Source of the DNA: Cyanophora paradoxa
Lineage: Eukaryota > Glaucocystophyceae > Cyanophorales > Cyanophoraceae
Direction: 5' to 3'
DNA length: 64,000 nt
NCBI GenBank assembly: GCA_004431415.1
Contig: QPMI01000602.1
Span: 62,001-126,000, forward strand
A program made the translations under genes and the position numbers. Within the stretch, counting starts at the first letter, position 1. The number at the start of each line of letters is the position of its first letter. The notes under the pieces were generated by a model. The model did not search any database. It was not told the origin of the DNA and saw only the letters and a program-made list of their open reading frames with translations. Below are positions 48,527 through 60,683 of the stretch, piece by piece.

Positions 48527-50529
48527 ATGAAAGCGCCGCTGGAGGAGCGCCTTCGGGAGCTGTATCAGCCAGCGCCGCTGAAGCCGCAGTATCACCCGCG
48601 CACTCAAGAGTTTTCCAAGGCAAGCAAGCGCATCGCTTCCCGCCTGCCAGCCGCTCGGCTGGTTGACGCGAGCAACAGCAAGCTGCGCCGCTCAGCGAGC
48701 AACAGCTAGCTAACTGCCGCCGCAGACTTTCACGGGGGTCTACAAGGACACAACTCTCGATGGGGCGACGAAGAAGAAGACGCTCGTGGAGAAGCACGAC
48801 GAGCGGCTGATGCGCGGGCTGGAGATGCGCGGGGACAAGGGTCGGGCCCTGGTTGAGAAGGCGCGGCGCGCTGAGGAGGAGCTGGCGCACAGGCGGCGGC
48901 TGGCGTATGAGCGGAAGCGCGAGGCGACGGCAGTGCGGATACAGGCATGGTGGAGGGGCTGCCTGGGACGGCGGCGCGCCCGCTGGCAGCGCGAGGTCCT
49001 CCTGCTGCGCGCCATGGACGAGGCGGCCGTCCTCCTGCAGTCCGTGTACAGAATGCGCCTCGCCAAGCTCATCGCCCTTCAGGCAAGCCGCCCCGCATCC
49101 GCCTCTGCGCGGCGCTCTGACCGTAGCGCCCCTGCCCGCCGAGCAGAAGCGGGGGGAGGAGGAGCGGGTGCGCGGGACGGCGGCGAAGATGATTCAGCAC
49201 TGGTATCGGGGCCTGCGGGCGGTCTCGGCGGCGAGGGAGCACCTGGACCGGCTGCGCTCCTGGAAGGACCACGCGGCCGCGGTCAAGATCCAGGCCCTCG
49301 CTCGCCGGCGACTCGCGAGGCGGGCCCTGGCCCGCTGCCGGGAGTGGAACGTGCACCGGCGTGAGAACGAGGCGGCGCGGGCGGTGCAAAGCGTGTGGAG
49401 GGCCGAGCAGGCGAAGCGGCTCGTGGCGGCGCTGCTGGGCCGCCGGGTCGACGGCCTCGCCGCCCGCTCCGCCATCGGCTACGTCGCCACCCACGGCTCC
49501 GTGGGCGGCGTCCACGCCCGCCCCGCCCCGCCCCCGTCCGCCGCCGGGGCCCCGGAGCGCTCGCGCGCCGGCCTCGCCCCGTCGCCGTCGAGCGCCCTCG
49601 CCCAGGCGGTGGCGTCGGCGACGGACGGGATGCCCCGCCCCTTCATCTCCCTCCTCAATCGCCTCAAGCCCGGCTCCGCCCCGGGCTCCCTCGCCGGCGT
49701 GCCCCCGGCCGCGCCCCGTCCGGCCTCACCCTCACCGCCCGCACCGCCCCCTCCGCCCTCTCCCGCCCCGCCCGCCTCCGCCTCCGCCTCCTCCCGCTCC
49801 TCGCCGCTGCGGCCCCCCGAACGCTGCTCCCGCCGCCGGACGCCTCGATCGCCCGCCTCCTGACCCCCCGCCCTACGCCGCGGCGCCCGGGACGGCCGCC
49901 CTGCTGGGGACCCCCGGGCCGTCGATGGCGGGCGCGACGTCCGCTCTCAGGCCGGCCTCGCCCCGCTCGCGCCCCGCGCCGGCGAGCGAGCAGCGCCCGC
50001 CCCGCTTCCCCTCTCGGTCTTCCGGCGGGGCGGGGAGCCGGCCGCCTCGCCCGTCGCCTCGGCGGCGCCCTCGACGTCGACGGCGGGGGCCGCGCGGAGC
50101 GCGCCGGGGCCGCCGCGGCGCGGAGCCCGTCGCCGGGCCACTCGGGGTCGGGCTCGGGGAGCCCGCCGCGGTACAGGCCGGCGGGGCGGGGCCACCTCGC
50201 GGGGCGCTGCTCCTGCCGCCACTGCCTCCGCTGCCTCGACGGCTGCGCCCGCTGCCTCGTCCCCACCGCTCCCCTCGCCGCCCCCGCCCGCAGGCCGGCC
50301 CCAACTTCCCCCGGCCCTCCTGGGGCCCCACACCGCCCTCGCCCCCGTGCCCGCCGGCTTCCGCGTCGGCCCGCCCCCGCAGGTCGCACCCGTGGCCGCG
50401 GCCCCGCGCGCCCCGCGCCGTCCCCTCTCGGCGGGGGCCGTGAGCGGGCCCGACCGTCCCCCCGTCGTCTACGTGGGGGCAGAGCCGCGGCGGCCCCAGC
50501 CTTTCGTCCCCACCGGCACCCGCCTGTAG
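48527..50529 (+). CDS. IQ-motif (calmodulin-binding) protein, with introns
   Basis: It starts at ATG 48527 (MKAPLEERLRELYQPAPLK). After a short intron, TLVEKHDERLMRGLEMRGDK and a basic helix lead to several IQ motifs: AVRIQAWWRGCLGRRRARW (48,931), AVLLQSVYRMRLAKLIALQ (49,027), AKMIQHWYRGLRA (49,184), AVKIQALARRRLARRAL (49,279) and ARAVQSVWRAEQAKRLV (49,376). Each can hold calmodulin or a related EF-hand light chain. The second half is a disordered Pro/Ala/Arg-rich tail to VVYVGAEPRRPQPFVPTG and the TAG at 50527. Multi-IQ proteins are frequent in cilia and the algal cytoskeleton, and the neighbours are ciliary, but a specific orthologue is not recognised. Confidence 0.75.
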
Positions 50530-50704
50530 CGATGCTATCTTTCGTCTACTCAGAGAAATCGAATATCAAACTATAACATCAAGGGGGTATTTGACATTGT
50601 CAGGCGGCGGGAGCGGCTGTTGGAGGAGCCGCTCCTCACGCCCGGTTGCACGGCATCGGTTGCAGGGGGCCGGCCTCGAGCTCCGCGGCGGCTGCGCCTA
50701 GCAC

Positions 50705-51309
50705 CTAGTGCCCGCTGTAGTGGCCATGGTGCCGAATCCATGACCGCCAGTCGTAGGTGTACCAAGGCGGCTGCACGGCGCCGATAACTCGACGTAAATG
50801 GTGCTCAAACGTGAAGTAGCAGGTAGCCCCTCCGCAAGGCGTTCTTGAGAGGTTCCACGGGTCGACAACCCAGCCCATCAAGACGTGCGCCCAGAGCCAA
50901 TCCTCATGCCGCTGGGTGCAGTTTTCATTCGCAACCTGTGGCGCGTTCTCAGCTGGGCCGCCCCCTGTAGAGGCTGGCGGCATCTGTGCACCCTGTAGAG
51001 GCTGGCGGCATGCGCAGCGAGCAGGCCGAGCCGGCGCCCGCCCGCGTCGCGCGGCATTTCCGTCGACAAAAAGCGCGCGAGGTCTAAGGGAGATCCCTCT
51101 GCGCAGTGCGCGTGTCAACGCACATGACGTGTGAACGCAGAAGCGCGCACCGCCCAGAGATTCAAGCACACGCCGAATCTGGCGAACGTGCACCTCCTGG
51201 AGCGCCCGGCTCGATGCGGACTGCTCGGCCGCTTCGAGTATCGCCGGCCACGGGTCCGGGCGGAACAAGCCCAGGTGCTCAGAGCACAGGCCGGACACAT
51301 CTGGTACGT

Positions 51310-51345
<36 letters not shown>

Positions 51346-51814
51346 ATATCCGGTGCAGGCGTTAGTTCGTCTTGGTTTAGCAAGAGCATTATGTCAAATT
51401 TCATGAAAACTTTCTTCCAAAAATACCTGGATAGGCGTAGAACTCGCACGATTCGCGGGTGCAGCGCAGCAGGCCGCCGCTCGGCAGTGCGGTGATCAGA
51501 CCTCCGACTCGCGCGCCGCCCGCCAACTCGAACGCCTGCTTGAATTTCCGCGAAACGAGCTGCAGCTTCAGGAGACCAGCGACTTCTTTCGACGAATCCG
51601 GCTTGGGAGCGATGGACTTGAACACGAGGCCGAGGATTTCGAGGGGCAGATCGCAAATGCTAAGCTCAGGACGCGGCTCTTCGTCGTTGACGCTGGCGAG
51701 CTCGTTGCTAGCCTGCACATGCGCCGGCGCGGGGTCGTTGAGAGGAAAGGAGCGCGCTCTCGTCGCCGGACGCCCCTCGCCCGCGTCTGGCAGCACGGGG
51801 GCGGCGCGCTTCAT
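50705..51814 (-). CDS. F-box-like protein, with an intron
   Basis: It starts at ATG 51814 and diverges from meckelin. Residues about 50-90 contain ICDLPLEILGLVFKSIAP, then LKLQLVSRKFKQAFE, a good F-box-type helix pattern that would link the protein to an SCF ubiquitin ligase. The first exon ends near YPG (donor GTATTTTTGG, about 51,424). The acceptor is uncertain, in the 51,300-51,370 region. The second part reads SGLCSEHLGLF, ILEAAEQSASSRALQEVHVR, WLWAHVLMGWVVDPW and ends in a Trp/His-rich HHGHYSGH. A tandem 27-28-bp duplication (CCCTGTAGAGGCTGGCGGCAT at about 50963 and 50991) lies inside and may mark an alternative exon border. Confidence 0.5.
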
Positions 51815-51952
51815 CCGGGGATACGCGGCTGGAGCGTTCGTCCGGTGAATTTGACCTGCTTGAGGCTGCTTCGAAAATGGGGGTACAGCAGAGAGCTCCC
51901 GCGCAAATTGAAAAATTCCGCGCCCGGGGACCAGTGGGCGGCCGATGCAGCG

Positions 51953-54900
51953 ATGAGCGGGACTAAGGCTAATCTTGCGGCTCTGGCCTTGCTGGTGCTC
52001 GCCCTCAGCTCCAGCGCGGGTGCTGCCGACCAGCCCTCCGGCTTTCCCGTGGCGCTCCCGTGCTCGGCTTCCCAGTACTATGATTCGACAACGTTGCTCT
52101 GTCTCTCGTGCGATGGCGTAGGCACACGACCCAACGACGCAAGTGCGCCCTGTTTGAAGGTTCCTTGGGGTTTAGCCACCGAGCCGCCTGCAGGAACGGG
52201 ATGCGTGTGCATGCCTGGATACAGGGTAGATGCGGCGAGATCGACAGCGGCGAGCAGCGGGCCCACCTGCGTGGCCTGCTCGGGTGGCGCGGTACGTGTC
52301 CTGCCATCATCGGCGCCCCGCGCTCGCCCTCCCAGCCTCTCTCTGCAGCCCGCATCGTCGCTGGATCGGACCGTCTGCATGGCCTGCGATACATCAACCT
52401 CGACGCTGCGGCGCTCCCTGCTGCAGAACGGGACGCAGGACGCAAACACGACGCTGACTAGCACGCCTGCGGCAGCAGCCGCGACAGCGGCGTTTTTCAA
52501 CAATGCGACGCAGGATTGCGCCTGCCTCGACAAGTTCTCGATCGTGGGTACGCGCGGCGCCCGCGGCGCTCTCCGCCCGGGCCGAGCCCCCGCCGCAGTG
52601 GAGAAGGACAGCGCGGGGAACTACCTCGCGGCCAAGCGCTGCCTGAAGTGCCCCGCGGGGCAGTACGTGCTGGCGTCCGACCCGTACCGGTGCAACAAGT
52701 GCCCGGACAGCTCGATGGTGTACGACGCCGCGAACGACCGCTGCACCTGCATCGGGGAGAAGTCGATCACGGCCGGCCGCTACTGCTTCTCGGAGGCCGA
52801 CTTGCGCAGCCGCGGCCTGCAGATCCCCTCCGCCTCCTCCTACTCCATCTCCTACAGCGTCCTCAACGAGCAGGCGAGGGCCCCCCGCCCGGCCCGCCGC
52901 CCTCGCGCCCCGCAGACGCGCGCCGGCAGGGCGGCACCTCCCCCGTCACCATCGCCTCAACCTTCTTCCAGGACAACCTCCTCCCCTCCCAATTCTTCTG
53001 CCGGGTGCGCCCGGCCCGCCGCGCCGCGCCCGCTGCGCCGCGCCCCGCGAGCGGCCGCGCAGGACAAGTCGGCGGAGTTCTGCCAGCAGCTCGCCAACCA
53101 GTGCGCGTTCCTGAACTATGAGAGCACGCAGGGCAAGGCGCGCCGGCCGCCGCCACGCGCTCAGTGCACCCAGCCGCGTGCGCCTGACCCCACCTCGCAG
53201 GCCTGCGCCGCCCTCACCGCCCTCGGCGTGAACCTCTCCCCCGGGAAATTCCCCGGACAGTGCGTCGGGCCGTACCCCTCCCGCGCGCGCGCGCCCCTCG
53301 CCGGCGCGACCCGGCGGCAGGCGCCTGGGGCTGCCCTGGATCGCCTACGAGACCGTTGACTCCGCCAGCATCCTCCGCGCCACCGACATCAAGCTCCGCG
53401 TCTCCTTCGCCGCCGTGCGCCGCTCTCCGGCGCCGCCCGCCCCCGCCCCGCCCCGCCCCGCGGCGAACGCAGCGGGGCGCAGGACAAGCAGTACGCGTCG
53501 AGCCTCTCCTTCGTGCTGGCGCAGTACCACCCCAACGGCACCTTCCTGGGCTTCGTGCCCCTCGGCGACCAGCTCCAGGTAGCGTCGAACCCCCGCCCGG
53601 GCGCGGGGGCGGGGGGCCTGAAGGCCTGGGGTGCAGCTGTGCGGGAGCCCGCTGGGGCGGAGCACGACGGACTTCCTCAGGTTCGGGGTGAACTCGGAGA
53701 TCTCGTGCCGCGTCTCCCTGCCGGAGCTCTTCAACGCGACGGCGCCGCCCCTCTACGACGCCTACCTCGTCGACTCCGACGGCTCCCTCTACCCCGTCCC
53801 CGTCCGCCTCCTCAACGCCCGCCCCGCCGCCGGCACCCCGGAGCCCCTCTACCGCCGCTTCTTCCTCCTGTCCGCCCCGCCCTCCACCGTCCCTCCCGCC
53901 CCGCGCGCCCCCTCACGCGGCGGCGGCGCAGGGACGTCACATCGGGCCGCTCGAAGGCGACGGGCCAGCCCGACGCCATCCGCTTCGCCCAGTCCATCAC
54001 CCTCTCGCGCGCCCCCGCCCCGCCCCGCCCCGCCCCGCGAGCCGCCGGCCGCTAACCGCGGGGCGGGCGCAGGGTGACGCTGGCGGAGGGGGTGGAGCGG
54101 GGGATCTACCCCCCGACGCTCTCCATCCGCTACGCGGACGCGCAGTACTCGCGCCTCGCGGCCGTCGCCTCCGCCGAGGTCCGCTTCGTGGCGGAGTACG
54201 TGAGCAGCCAGGACAGCTTCTGGTACGCCGCCCGCATCATGCTCATCGTCGGCTGCGTCCTCGTCGGCCTCCTTTGGATCGCCTCCGTCTACTTCTTCCA
54301 GCGCCGCCGCCAGGCGCCCACCGGCCCCTCCCGCCCCCCGCCCCGCGCTGAAGCGCCGCCGCTCTTCGGCCGCCGGCAGAACGCCGAGTTCGACTGGCAG
54401 CTGCTCGCCCGCATCCTCATCTACCTCTGCTCCATTGGCGCCGACTTCTTCTTCTGGCTCCTCTTGTGCGCCCCGCCGCCCCGCCCCGCCCTGGACCCGA
54501 TGCAAGCCGGGGCGGCGCGCAGCGTGCTGTGCGCGTACTGGTGGATCTTCTACAAGGGCCAGTCGGCGGTCTTCGTGATGCTGCCGACGGAGAGCCAGGC
54601 GCGCGACATCTTCATGCTCTTCCTCCTCATGGCCCTCGTCGGCAAGGTCCGCCCCGAGCACCCCCCGCGCTTCCCGGCGGCGCTCCTGAGGGCGCCCCCC
54701 CCGCAGGTCATCCGAGTCGCCTTCGTGGTCTACCAGCAGTGCAATATCGACATCTTCTTCATCGACTGGGAGAAGTCCAGGTGCCCCATCTGAGGAGCTC
54801 CGGCGGCCGGCCCCTCCCCCGTGCGCCGCTGAGCGGCCGGCGCGTCGCAGGGGCCGCCTGCAGGGGAAGGGCACGGAGGCGGGCCCGCTGGCCCCCGTCT

Positions 54901-56357
54901 CCATGTGGCGCTCCATCTTCGCGGCGAACGAGTTCGCCGAGATCCAGGTCCGCCCTTGGGGCCAGCGCCGGGCCCCTCGCGCCCCCAGCGCCGACCTGCC
55001 GGGGCCTGCCCGTGCGCAGAACATCCGCGGGACGAACCTCGAGATGACCCTCGTGATGGTCCTCCTGATCATGGGCGGCCTGAGGTGCCGCGGCCCTGCC
55101 CCCCCACGCGCAGCGCGCGCTCGACGCTGAAGGCCGCCGGCAGCGTGAACGGGGCGGCGGCGCGGCGGCCGGGGATCGACGCGGCGGGGGGCGAGACGTC
55201 GCCCATCCTCCGCTTCGTCGTGGCCGCCTTCTGGTGGCTCGCCCTCGCCCTCGTCCAGTACGTCTGGAAGGTGCGCTCGCCCCGCCGGCCGGCGCCCCGG
55301 CCCGCCTCGCTCCGCGCCCCCCGCGCGAGCGAGCCGGCCGCAGTCCGTGATCTACCGGCGCTACTTCGTGGACGAGACGGGCCAGTACATCGACCTGCTC
55401 TCCGTGCGGCCCCTGCGCCGCGCCCCGCGCGCGGCCCCTGCGGCTCATCCGCCGCCGCAGGTCTCCAACATCTCGTGCCTCATCCTGACGTCCCAGTACC
55501 ACGGCTACTATCTGCACGGGCGGAGCGTGCACCCGTTCGCGGACACGAACATGAAGGAGATGAACGCGCAGCTGCGGCGGGAGGAGGAGAACATGGTGGG
55601 GAGCCGCGGCCTGGTGCCCGACGACCCGACGGCGTGCCAGAGCTTCGAGGTGTACGTCACCAAGAAGCTGCGCGAGAAGATCGACCAGGTCTACTTCGCC
55701 ACCCTCCGCACCGAGGCCGCCAGCAAGGCCCAGCAGACCGGCCGCCTCGGTGCCCCGCCCCGCCCCGGGCCCCTTGCCCCGCCGCCGCCGGCCGCGTCCG
55801 ACGCGGGGGCAGGGCGGCTGGCGGGCTCGGCGGGGGTGCCGTCGGAGACGCTGGTGAAGGCGTACCAGAAGCTGAACAAGGACCTGGTGGCGTTCATCGA
55901 CGAGTTCCAGTCGCTGCACCGCTCGCAGATCCGCGAGAAGACCCTCTTCGAGAAGCTCCTCCCCGTGCCCCCCGAGATGGAGCTCACCAAGGACCCCATC
56001 TTCTACTTCGACCGCGGCCAGTCCTGGCGCCGCACCATCTTCGAGGCCCGCCCCGGCGGGTCCCGCACGCCGGCCGGCCTGATCGGGGGGCGCGCAGGGG
56101 GCGGAGTACGACCTGCTGATCCTCAACATCCTGGTCTACACGGTGATCGACTTCGCGACGACCAACACGCCCGTCGCCGTCGTCGTCACCTACTTCGTCG
56201 AGGTGCGACGCTCGCCTCGCCCCCTCCCCAAGGGCGGCGGCGAGGCCGCTGAGCGCGCCCCTGGGCCTCGCAGTGGGCCCTGAACTACCTGCGGGACCAC
56301 TTCGGCACGCGCAACATCGCCCGAAAGGCCCTCATCGACGAGAAATTCCTCGTCTAG
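51953..56357 (+). CDS. TMEM67: Meckelin (TMEM67/MKS3), transition-zone membrane protein, many short introns
   Basis: I chose ATG 51953 because MSGTKANLAALALLVLALSS is a signal peptide; the frame is open further upstream without sense. The Cys-rich ectodomain follows (CSASQYYDSTTLLCLSCDG, CVCMPGYRV, CLKCPAGQYVLASDPYRC, CNKCPDSSMVYDAANDRC). A beta-rich region leads to TM helices (MLIVGCVLVGLLWIASVYFF near 54,240, LARILIYLCSIGADFFFWLL at 54,406, and others). The diagnostic C-terminal part has YHGYYLHGRSVHPFADTNM, MNAQLRREEENMVGSRGLVP, FEVYVTKKLREKIDQVY and the end RNIARKALIDEKFLV, which corresponds closely to animal meckelin. It works at the ciliary transition zone with the MKS complex, so the host builds cilia. 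The TAG is at 56355. Confidence 0.92.
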
Positions 56358-56516
56358 CCGCCCCCGGCCCCTCTCTCCGGCCCGGCGGCACCCTGCTCCC
56401 TGCGGCGAGGCCCCTTCTTGGGCCTCGGCGGTCCCCTGCACCCCCCTCCATATTTACACAAGATATAGCTGTAGTAGGCTGTGCCGAATCGATCGATTTT
56501 GAAAGCGCAGCGCTGC

Positions 56517-57861
56517 TCAACTGCTGTCGGGCCGAGCGGTGGCGGGGCTCTGGACCTCGCTGCGGCCGTCGGGCCCGGCGTGCGGCGGGGTCGCTTGCGC
56601 CGCTGCGATCTGCGCCAGGGCCGTGCGCCGGAGCAGATCCAGCTTCTTGTTCCCGTACCGCTCCTGCAACGCGCAGCTCTTACTGTGGCAGCGCGCGCCG
56701 TGGCGCAAGTGGGGGGCGAACGCGCCGTCTCCGCGCACGCCTCGCTGGCAAGCACGCGCGCGTCCCTGTCCCGCTGCGCGTGCTTGGCGGAGAGGCGGGC
56801 GAGGACCTGCGCCATTGGATCGGCGACGGCGCAGGCAGGAGCCGCCGAGGTAGCTGGGTGCCGCGCACCAGAGCCGTCACCGCGGCCGTCGCGAGGGCGT
56901 TCACCCTCAGACGGTGTTCGAGCTCCCCAGTCGCCGACGGGCCTGTCTCAACCTGCGCCGCATGAGGGCGCTTCCGGTGCTTGAGGAGGCCAGAGGAACC
57001 CGCGCCTTGCTGCGCCAGTACTCCTCCTCGGGCCAGAGAAGCCAGATGGCCATGACCTGTCCCGTTGATCGGTTGAGCGCATCGCGCAAAGTGATTGAGA
57101 GAGGCGCACATGGCCAGGACTAAACCACCGCAGAAAGCGCTCCGAGACCCAGTGCGGATCCCACATACGCAGCTCCAGACAGTCGCGCGCCCGTTCTGCT
57201 GTACCGCGTCCAGTGGCGCTGACGAACGCATCAGCGCATCGCTAACTTTGCAAAGCGAGCTCCAAGCACGGCTCGAGCACCGGAGCAGAATGTTTTTCGC
57301 CTTCTGAAGCGTTCCGCGAGTGTCGCTGGGATCGATGACGGGCGGCAGCTCCGTGCGCCGCCGGCGGATGTTCGGGCTGCGTATGGGCGTGTCGATCAGC
57401 ACGTCCGAGTCGCGCGACGCCTGCTTGTGCAGCTTCTGCAGCAAAGATATGAGCGGCGCATCTTTCCCGCGCGTACAACGCGTGCGCACGAGCGTGTTCC
57501 TGTCGTAGATAAAGTAGACCTTGCAGCGCAACTCGCACCAGAGGGCGTTCCCGATGCTGAGCGCGAGCATCACGCCACCGAGCCATTCCGTCGAGGTCGA
57601 TTGCTGCGCCGACGTCAACGGAGATACGCAAAGGACGCGCAAGGCGGACCCAGATGCGGTCCAGCACAAGAAGCACATTCACCACGATGACGCCGCCCCA
57701 GCTGAGAGCGCGAGGTGAGCGGGATGAACTAAAGCGTGCGTACGGAAGCACCAAAGCATGTCCAGCGCCACTCCTGCCAGCGCCTCGCGTTCAAGTATGA
57801 ACTCGTCGCCGATCCAGAAGCTCGGAGAGAAGAGCGATTTAAGAGAGATTCCGGGCTCCAT
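56517..57861 (-). CDS. Small multi-TM protein with cytosolic tail, function unknown, with introns
   Basis: I chose ATG 57861 (MEPGISLKSLFSPSFWIGDE). A donor after MLC-type sequence (GTGCTTCCG) and a CTCTCAG acceptor lead to WGGVIVVNVLLVLDRIW, then a GTCCGCC...GGCGCAG intron to QSTSTEWLGGVMLALSIGNA and LWCELRCKVYFIYDRN. This gives two or three membrane segments near the N-terminus. The rest is a charged tail (ISLLQKLHKQASRDSDVLID, SPNIRRRRTELPPVIDPSD, LQKAKNILL) and a last exon with ERYGNKKLDLLRRTALAQIA, ending with TGA at 56517. The splice pattern after about 57,240 is uncertain. It lies head to head with DRG1 (168 bp apart) and tail to tail with meckelin. No family is recognised. Confidence 0.5.
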
Positions 57862-58028
57862 CAGGCAGACGATCACCCAGTGACACCCACCAGCGTTGCA
57901 AGCCCGTCAAACGTTACCTACTAGCCTGTACCCAGTCCTCTTGGACGTATACCCAGGACGGCAAAGCCAGCCAGGGACAGCCTGAGCGAAGCCAGCCGCG
58001 GGCACGTCAGGGCAGGAACTTTGCTAAG

Positions 58029-60268
58029 ATGACGACGATTCAGAAGGTGCACGCCGCCGCGCTGCCTCCGTCCGCCACCGCTCTTGCACTGATGCAACCC
58101 GCGCGGCGCTCTCGGCGCGAATCAGATCAAAGAGATTGAAGAAGGTGCCTAGAGTTGTTCCGAAGCGCGGCGCCGCGCGTTTCTCACGATGAATCTGCTG
58201 CGCAGAGGTCAGGACTCACCCGCTCCACCGACTGGCGCCGGCGCTCAGCAAAAACGAAGACCTGATTCCGTGCTTGACGTCGATCGCCTCGCAGATGAAC
58301 AGGACGCAGAAGAACAAGGCGACTGCGTTCCATCTAGGGCAGCTCAAAGCGAAGCTCGCGAAGCTGCGGCGAGAGCTGCTCGAGCCTTCTGGCGGCGGCG
58401 GCGGCGGCGCTGGAGGCGAAGGCGCGCGCCGCCGGCGCTCGCAGTGTGTCGCCGTGCTCACCACCGCTCAGGCTTCGATGTCACGAAGAGCGGCGATTCT
58501 CGCATCGGGCTTGTGGGCTTCCCCTCGGTCGGCAAGTCGACTCTGCTGTGCAAGCTGACCGGCACGCATTCCGAGGTCCGGTGATGCACAGTGTCCCCTC
58601 CACTACCTCCCACGCCGCTGCCCCCAGGTCGCAGCGTACGAATTCACCACCCTCACATGCATTCCGGTGCGCCTGCTCGTTTTGAAGTGTGTGGCTCCGC
58701 GCTGAGGTTCTCCTAGGGCACCATCGCCTACAAGGGCGCGCGGCTGCAGCTTCTGGATCTTCCTGGTGCGCTCGCGCCGCGCCGCGCGCGCCGTTGCGAG
58801 GACGAAGGGCCGCAGGTATCATTGAGGGCGCCAAGGACGGCAAGGGTCGCGGTCGGCAGGTGCGGAGCGCCGCCGCCGTGCAGCAGTCCTTGGATGTTGT
58901 GCGATCGGCGGCCGCCTTCAGGTCATTTCGACAGCGCGGACGTGCAACCTCATTATTATCGTGCTCGACGCGCTGAAGCCCCTCGGACACAAGCGGATCA
59001 TCGAGGTGAGGCGGGCGGGGTCGCGGATCGTTCACCGCCGAGCGCCGCGGCTGACCGGTCTGCCGCAGCGCGAGCTGGAGGGGTTCGGCATCCGCCTGAA
59101 CAAGCAGCCGCCGAACATCAGTGCGCAAATCCCCTCGCCTGGCACGAGCGTGCCGGCGCCGACGCGGGGGAGGCAGCCTTCAAGCGGAAAGAGCGGGGCG
59201 GGATTAACTTTATGACGACGCTGCCGACGACCCACCTGGACCTCAACACCGTCAAGGCCATCCTCTCCGAGTACCGCATCCACAACGCCGACGTGCGCCG
59301 GCCTCGCGCGGCATCGAACTCGAGCGCGCCGGCGCCGCCGACCGGCGCCGCCTCGGCAGGTGACCCTCCGCTGCGACGCCACCGCCGACGACCTCATCGA
59401 TGTCATCGAGGGCAACCGGTGCATTCTTCGTCTCAATTGAAGACCCGGCGACCACTTGGCTCTTACCGGTCCCGCAGCGTCTACATACCCTGCGTGTACG
59501 CCCTGAACAAGATCGACCAGGTGCGGCGCGGCCGCGCTCTTGCGCCCCCTGGGGCGTGCCAACCTCTCCGCCAGATCACGATCGAAGAGCTGGACGTCCT
59601 GGACAAGGTGCGGGGGGCCGCGCGCCAGGCCGACCCGCGTCGCGCCTGACGGCCCCCGCAGATCCCCCACTACGTCCCCATCTCGGGCCACCACGAATGG
59701 AACCTCGACGCCCTCGTGCGCCCCCGCCCCGGCGGAGCAGCCCGAGGGGCGCCCTCCTGCCTGAGGCGGGCGGCGCGCAGCTGGCCAAGTGCTGGGAGTA
59801 CCTCGCCCTCATCCGCATCTACACGAAGCCCCGCGGCCAGGCCAGGCCCCAAGCCCGCGCTTGGGCGGCACCGCCCTGAGCGCTCGTGCGCAGATCCCCG
59901 ACTACGAGATGCCCGTAGTCCTGCGAACCGTGGACGTGCGCCGCCCCTCTCCGCCTTCTCTCCCTTCGCAGTCTGATGGTCGCGCCCGGGCAGCCAACGG
60001 TGGAGGACTTCTGCAACCGCATCCACCGCACCCTCATGAAGCAGTTCAAGTAGTGCGTGCCCGGCGCAGCTCGCCGCCCCTCGCCTTCGTCTACCACAAA
60101 CGCCCTTCCAGCGCCTGGGTCTGGGGCTCTTCCGTCAAGCACAACCCCCAGAAGGTGTCCCTTGTGTGGGTTTTCTTTGGTGGCTTTTGCTGACCCTCCG
60201 CGCCTGTGCAGGTCGGCAGGGACCACGTCCTTTGCGACGAGGATGTCGTGCAGATCGTCAAGAAGTGA
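58029..60268 (+). CDS. DRG1: Developmentally regulated GTP-binding protein DRG1, with introns
   Basis: It starts at ATG 58029. Tiny exons MTTIQK and IKEIEE precede [20 protein letters not shown] and a poly-Gly stretch. G1 is [11 protein letters not shown] (58,513), the effector region [13 protein letters not shown] (58,630), and G3 LLDLPG followed by [15 protein letters not shown]. Later exons carry [48 protein letters not shown], the G4 motif in YALNKIDQ (59,505), then [27 protein letters not shown] and a TGS domain ending [14 protein letters not shown] and QIVKK. The protein follows the eukaryotic DRG1 pattern over its whole length. DRG1 with its DFRP1 partner supports ribosomes on hard-to-translate messages. 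TGA is at 60266. Introns are about 40-110 bp. Confidence 0.93.
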
Positions 60269-60683
60269 GCGGACCTGGTGACCGCGCTTGCAAAGTCCTT
60301 GCAATACCCCGGCCCTCCGGCCGCTCCCCCGGCGCCAGTATGTGCACGTGGAGGGTCATTGTACTAGTGCAATTTCGTGCGAAATTCAAGCATGCACGCT
60401 CAGCTGCAGGCCTAGGGCTCCAGGCCTAGGGCGTGCGCGGCTGCGCTAGCGCTAGCGCTCGCGCTAACAGCGTCCTACATTTACGTTGTACATGTACCAG
60501 TACATGCGGAGCGCTAGCGCTAGCGCCGGCGCCAGCGATTGCTCGAGCTGCGCTACCCCCCCCTTTCTGCCCCCCCCCCCCCCCCCCCTTTTCAGCCACC
60601 GGGCTTGTCAGTCCTGGCTTGAGCGGCAACGACCGGGCCCACGCACCGCGGCCAAGCGCAAGAGCCTCGGAGCTAGGACGGAA
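60269..60683. promoter_or_regulatory. 5' region of the Acinus gene with inverted repeats and a probable UTR intron
   Basis: GCGCTAGCGCTAGCGC (60443-60458) reappears, reading the same on the other strand, at 60511-60526, flanking about 50 bp. A doubled CAGGCCTAGGGC lies at 60408-60431. A 19-C run (60570-60588) followed by TTTTCAG looks like the 3' end of an intron in the 5' UTR. Confidence 0.4.
60570..60588 (+). repeat. 19-bp poly-C run before a TTTTCAG acceptor
   Basis: This is the third long C run of the window, placed where a polypyrimidine tract is expected, about 95 bp upstream of the Acinus ATG. Confidence 0.85.
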
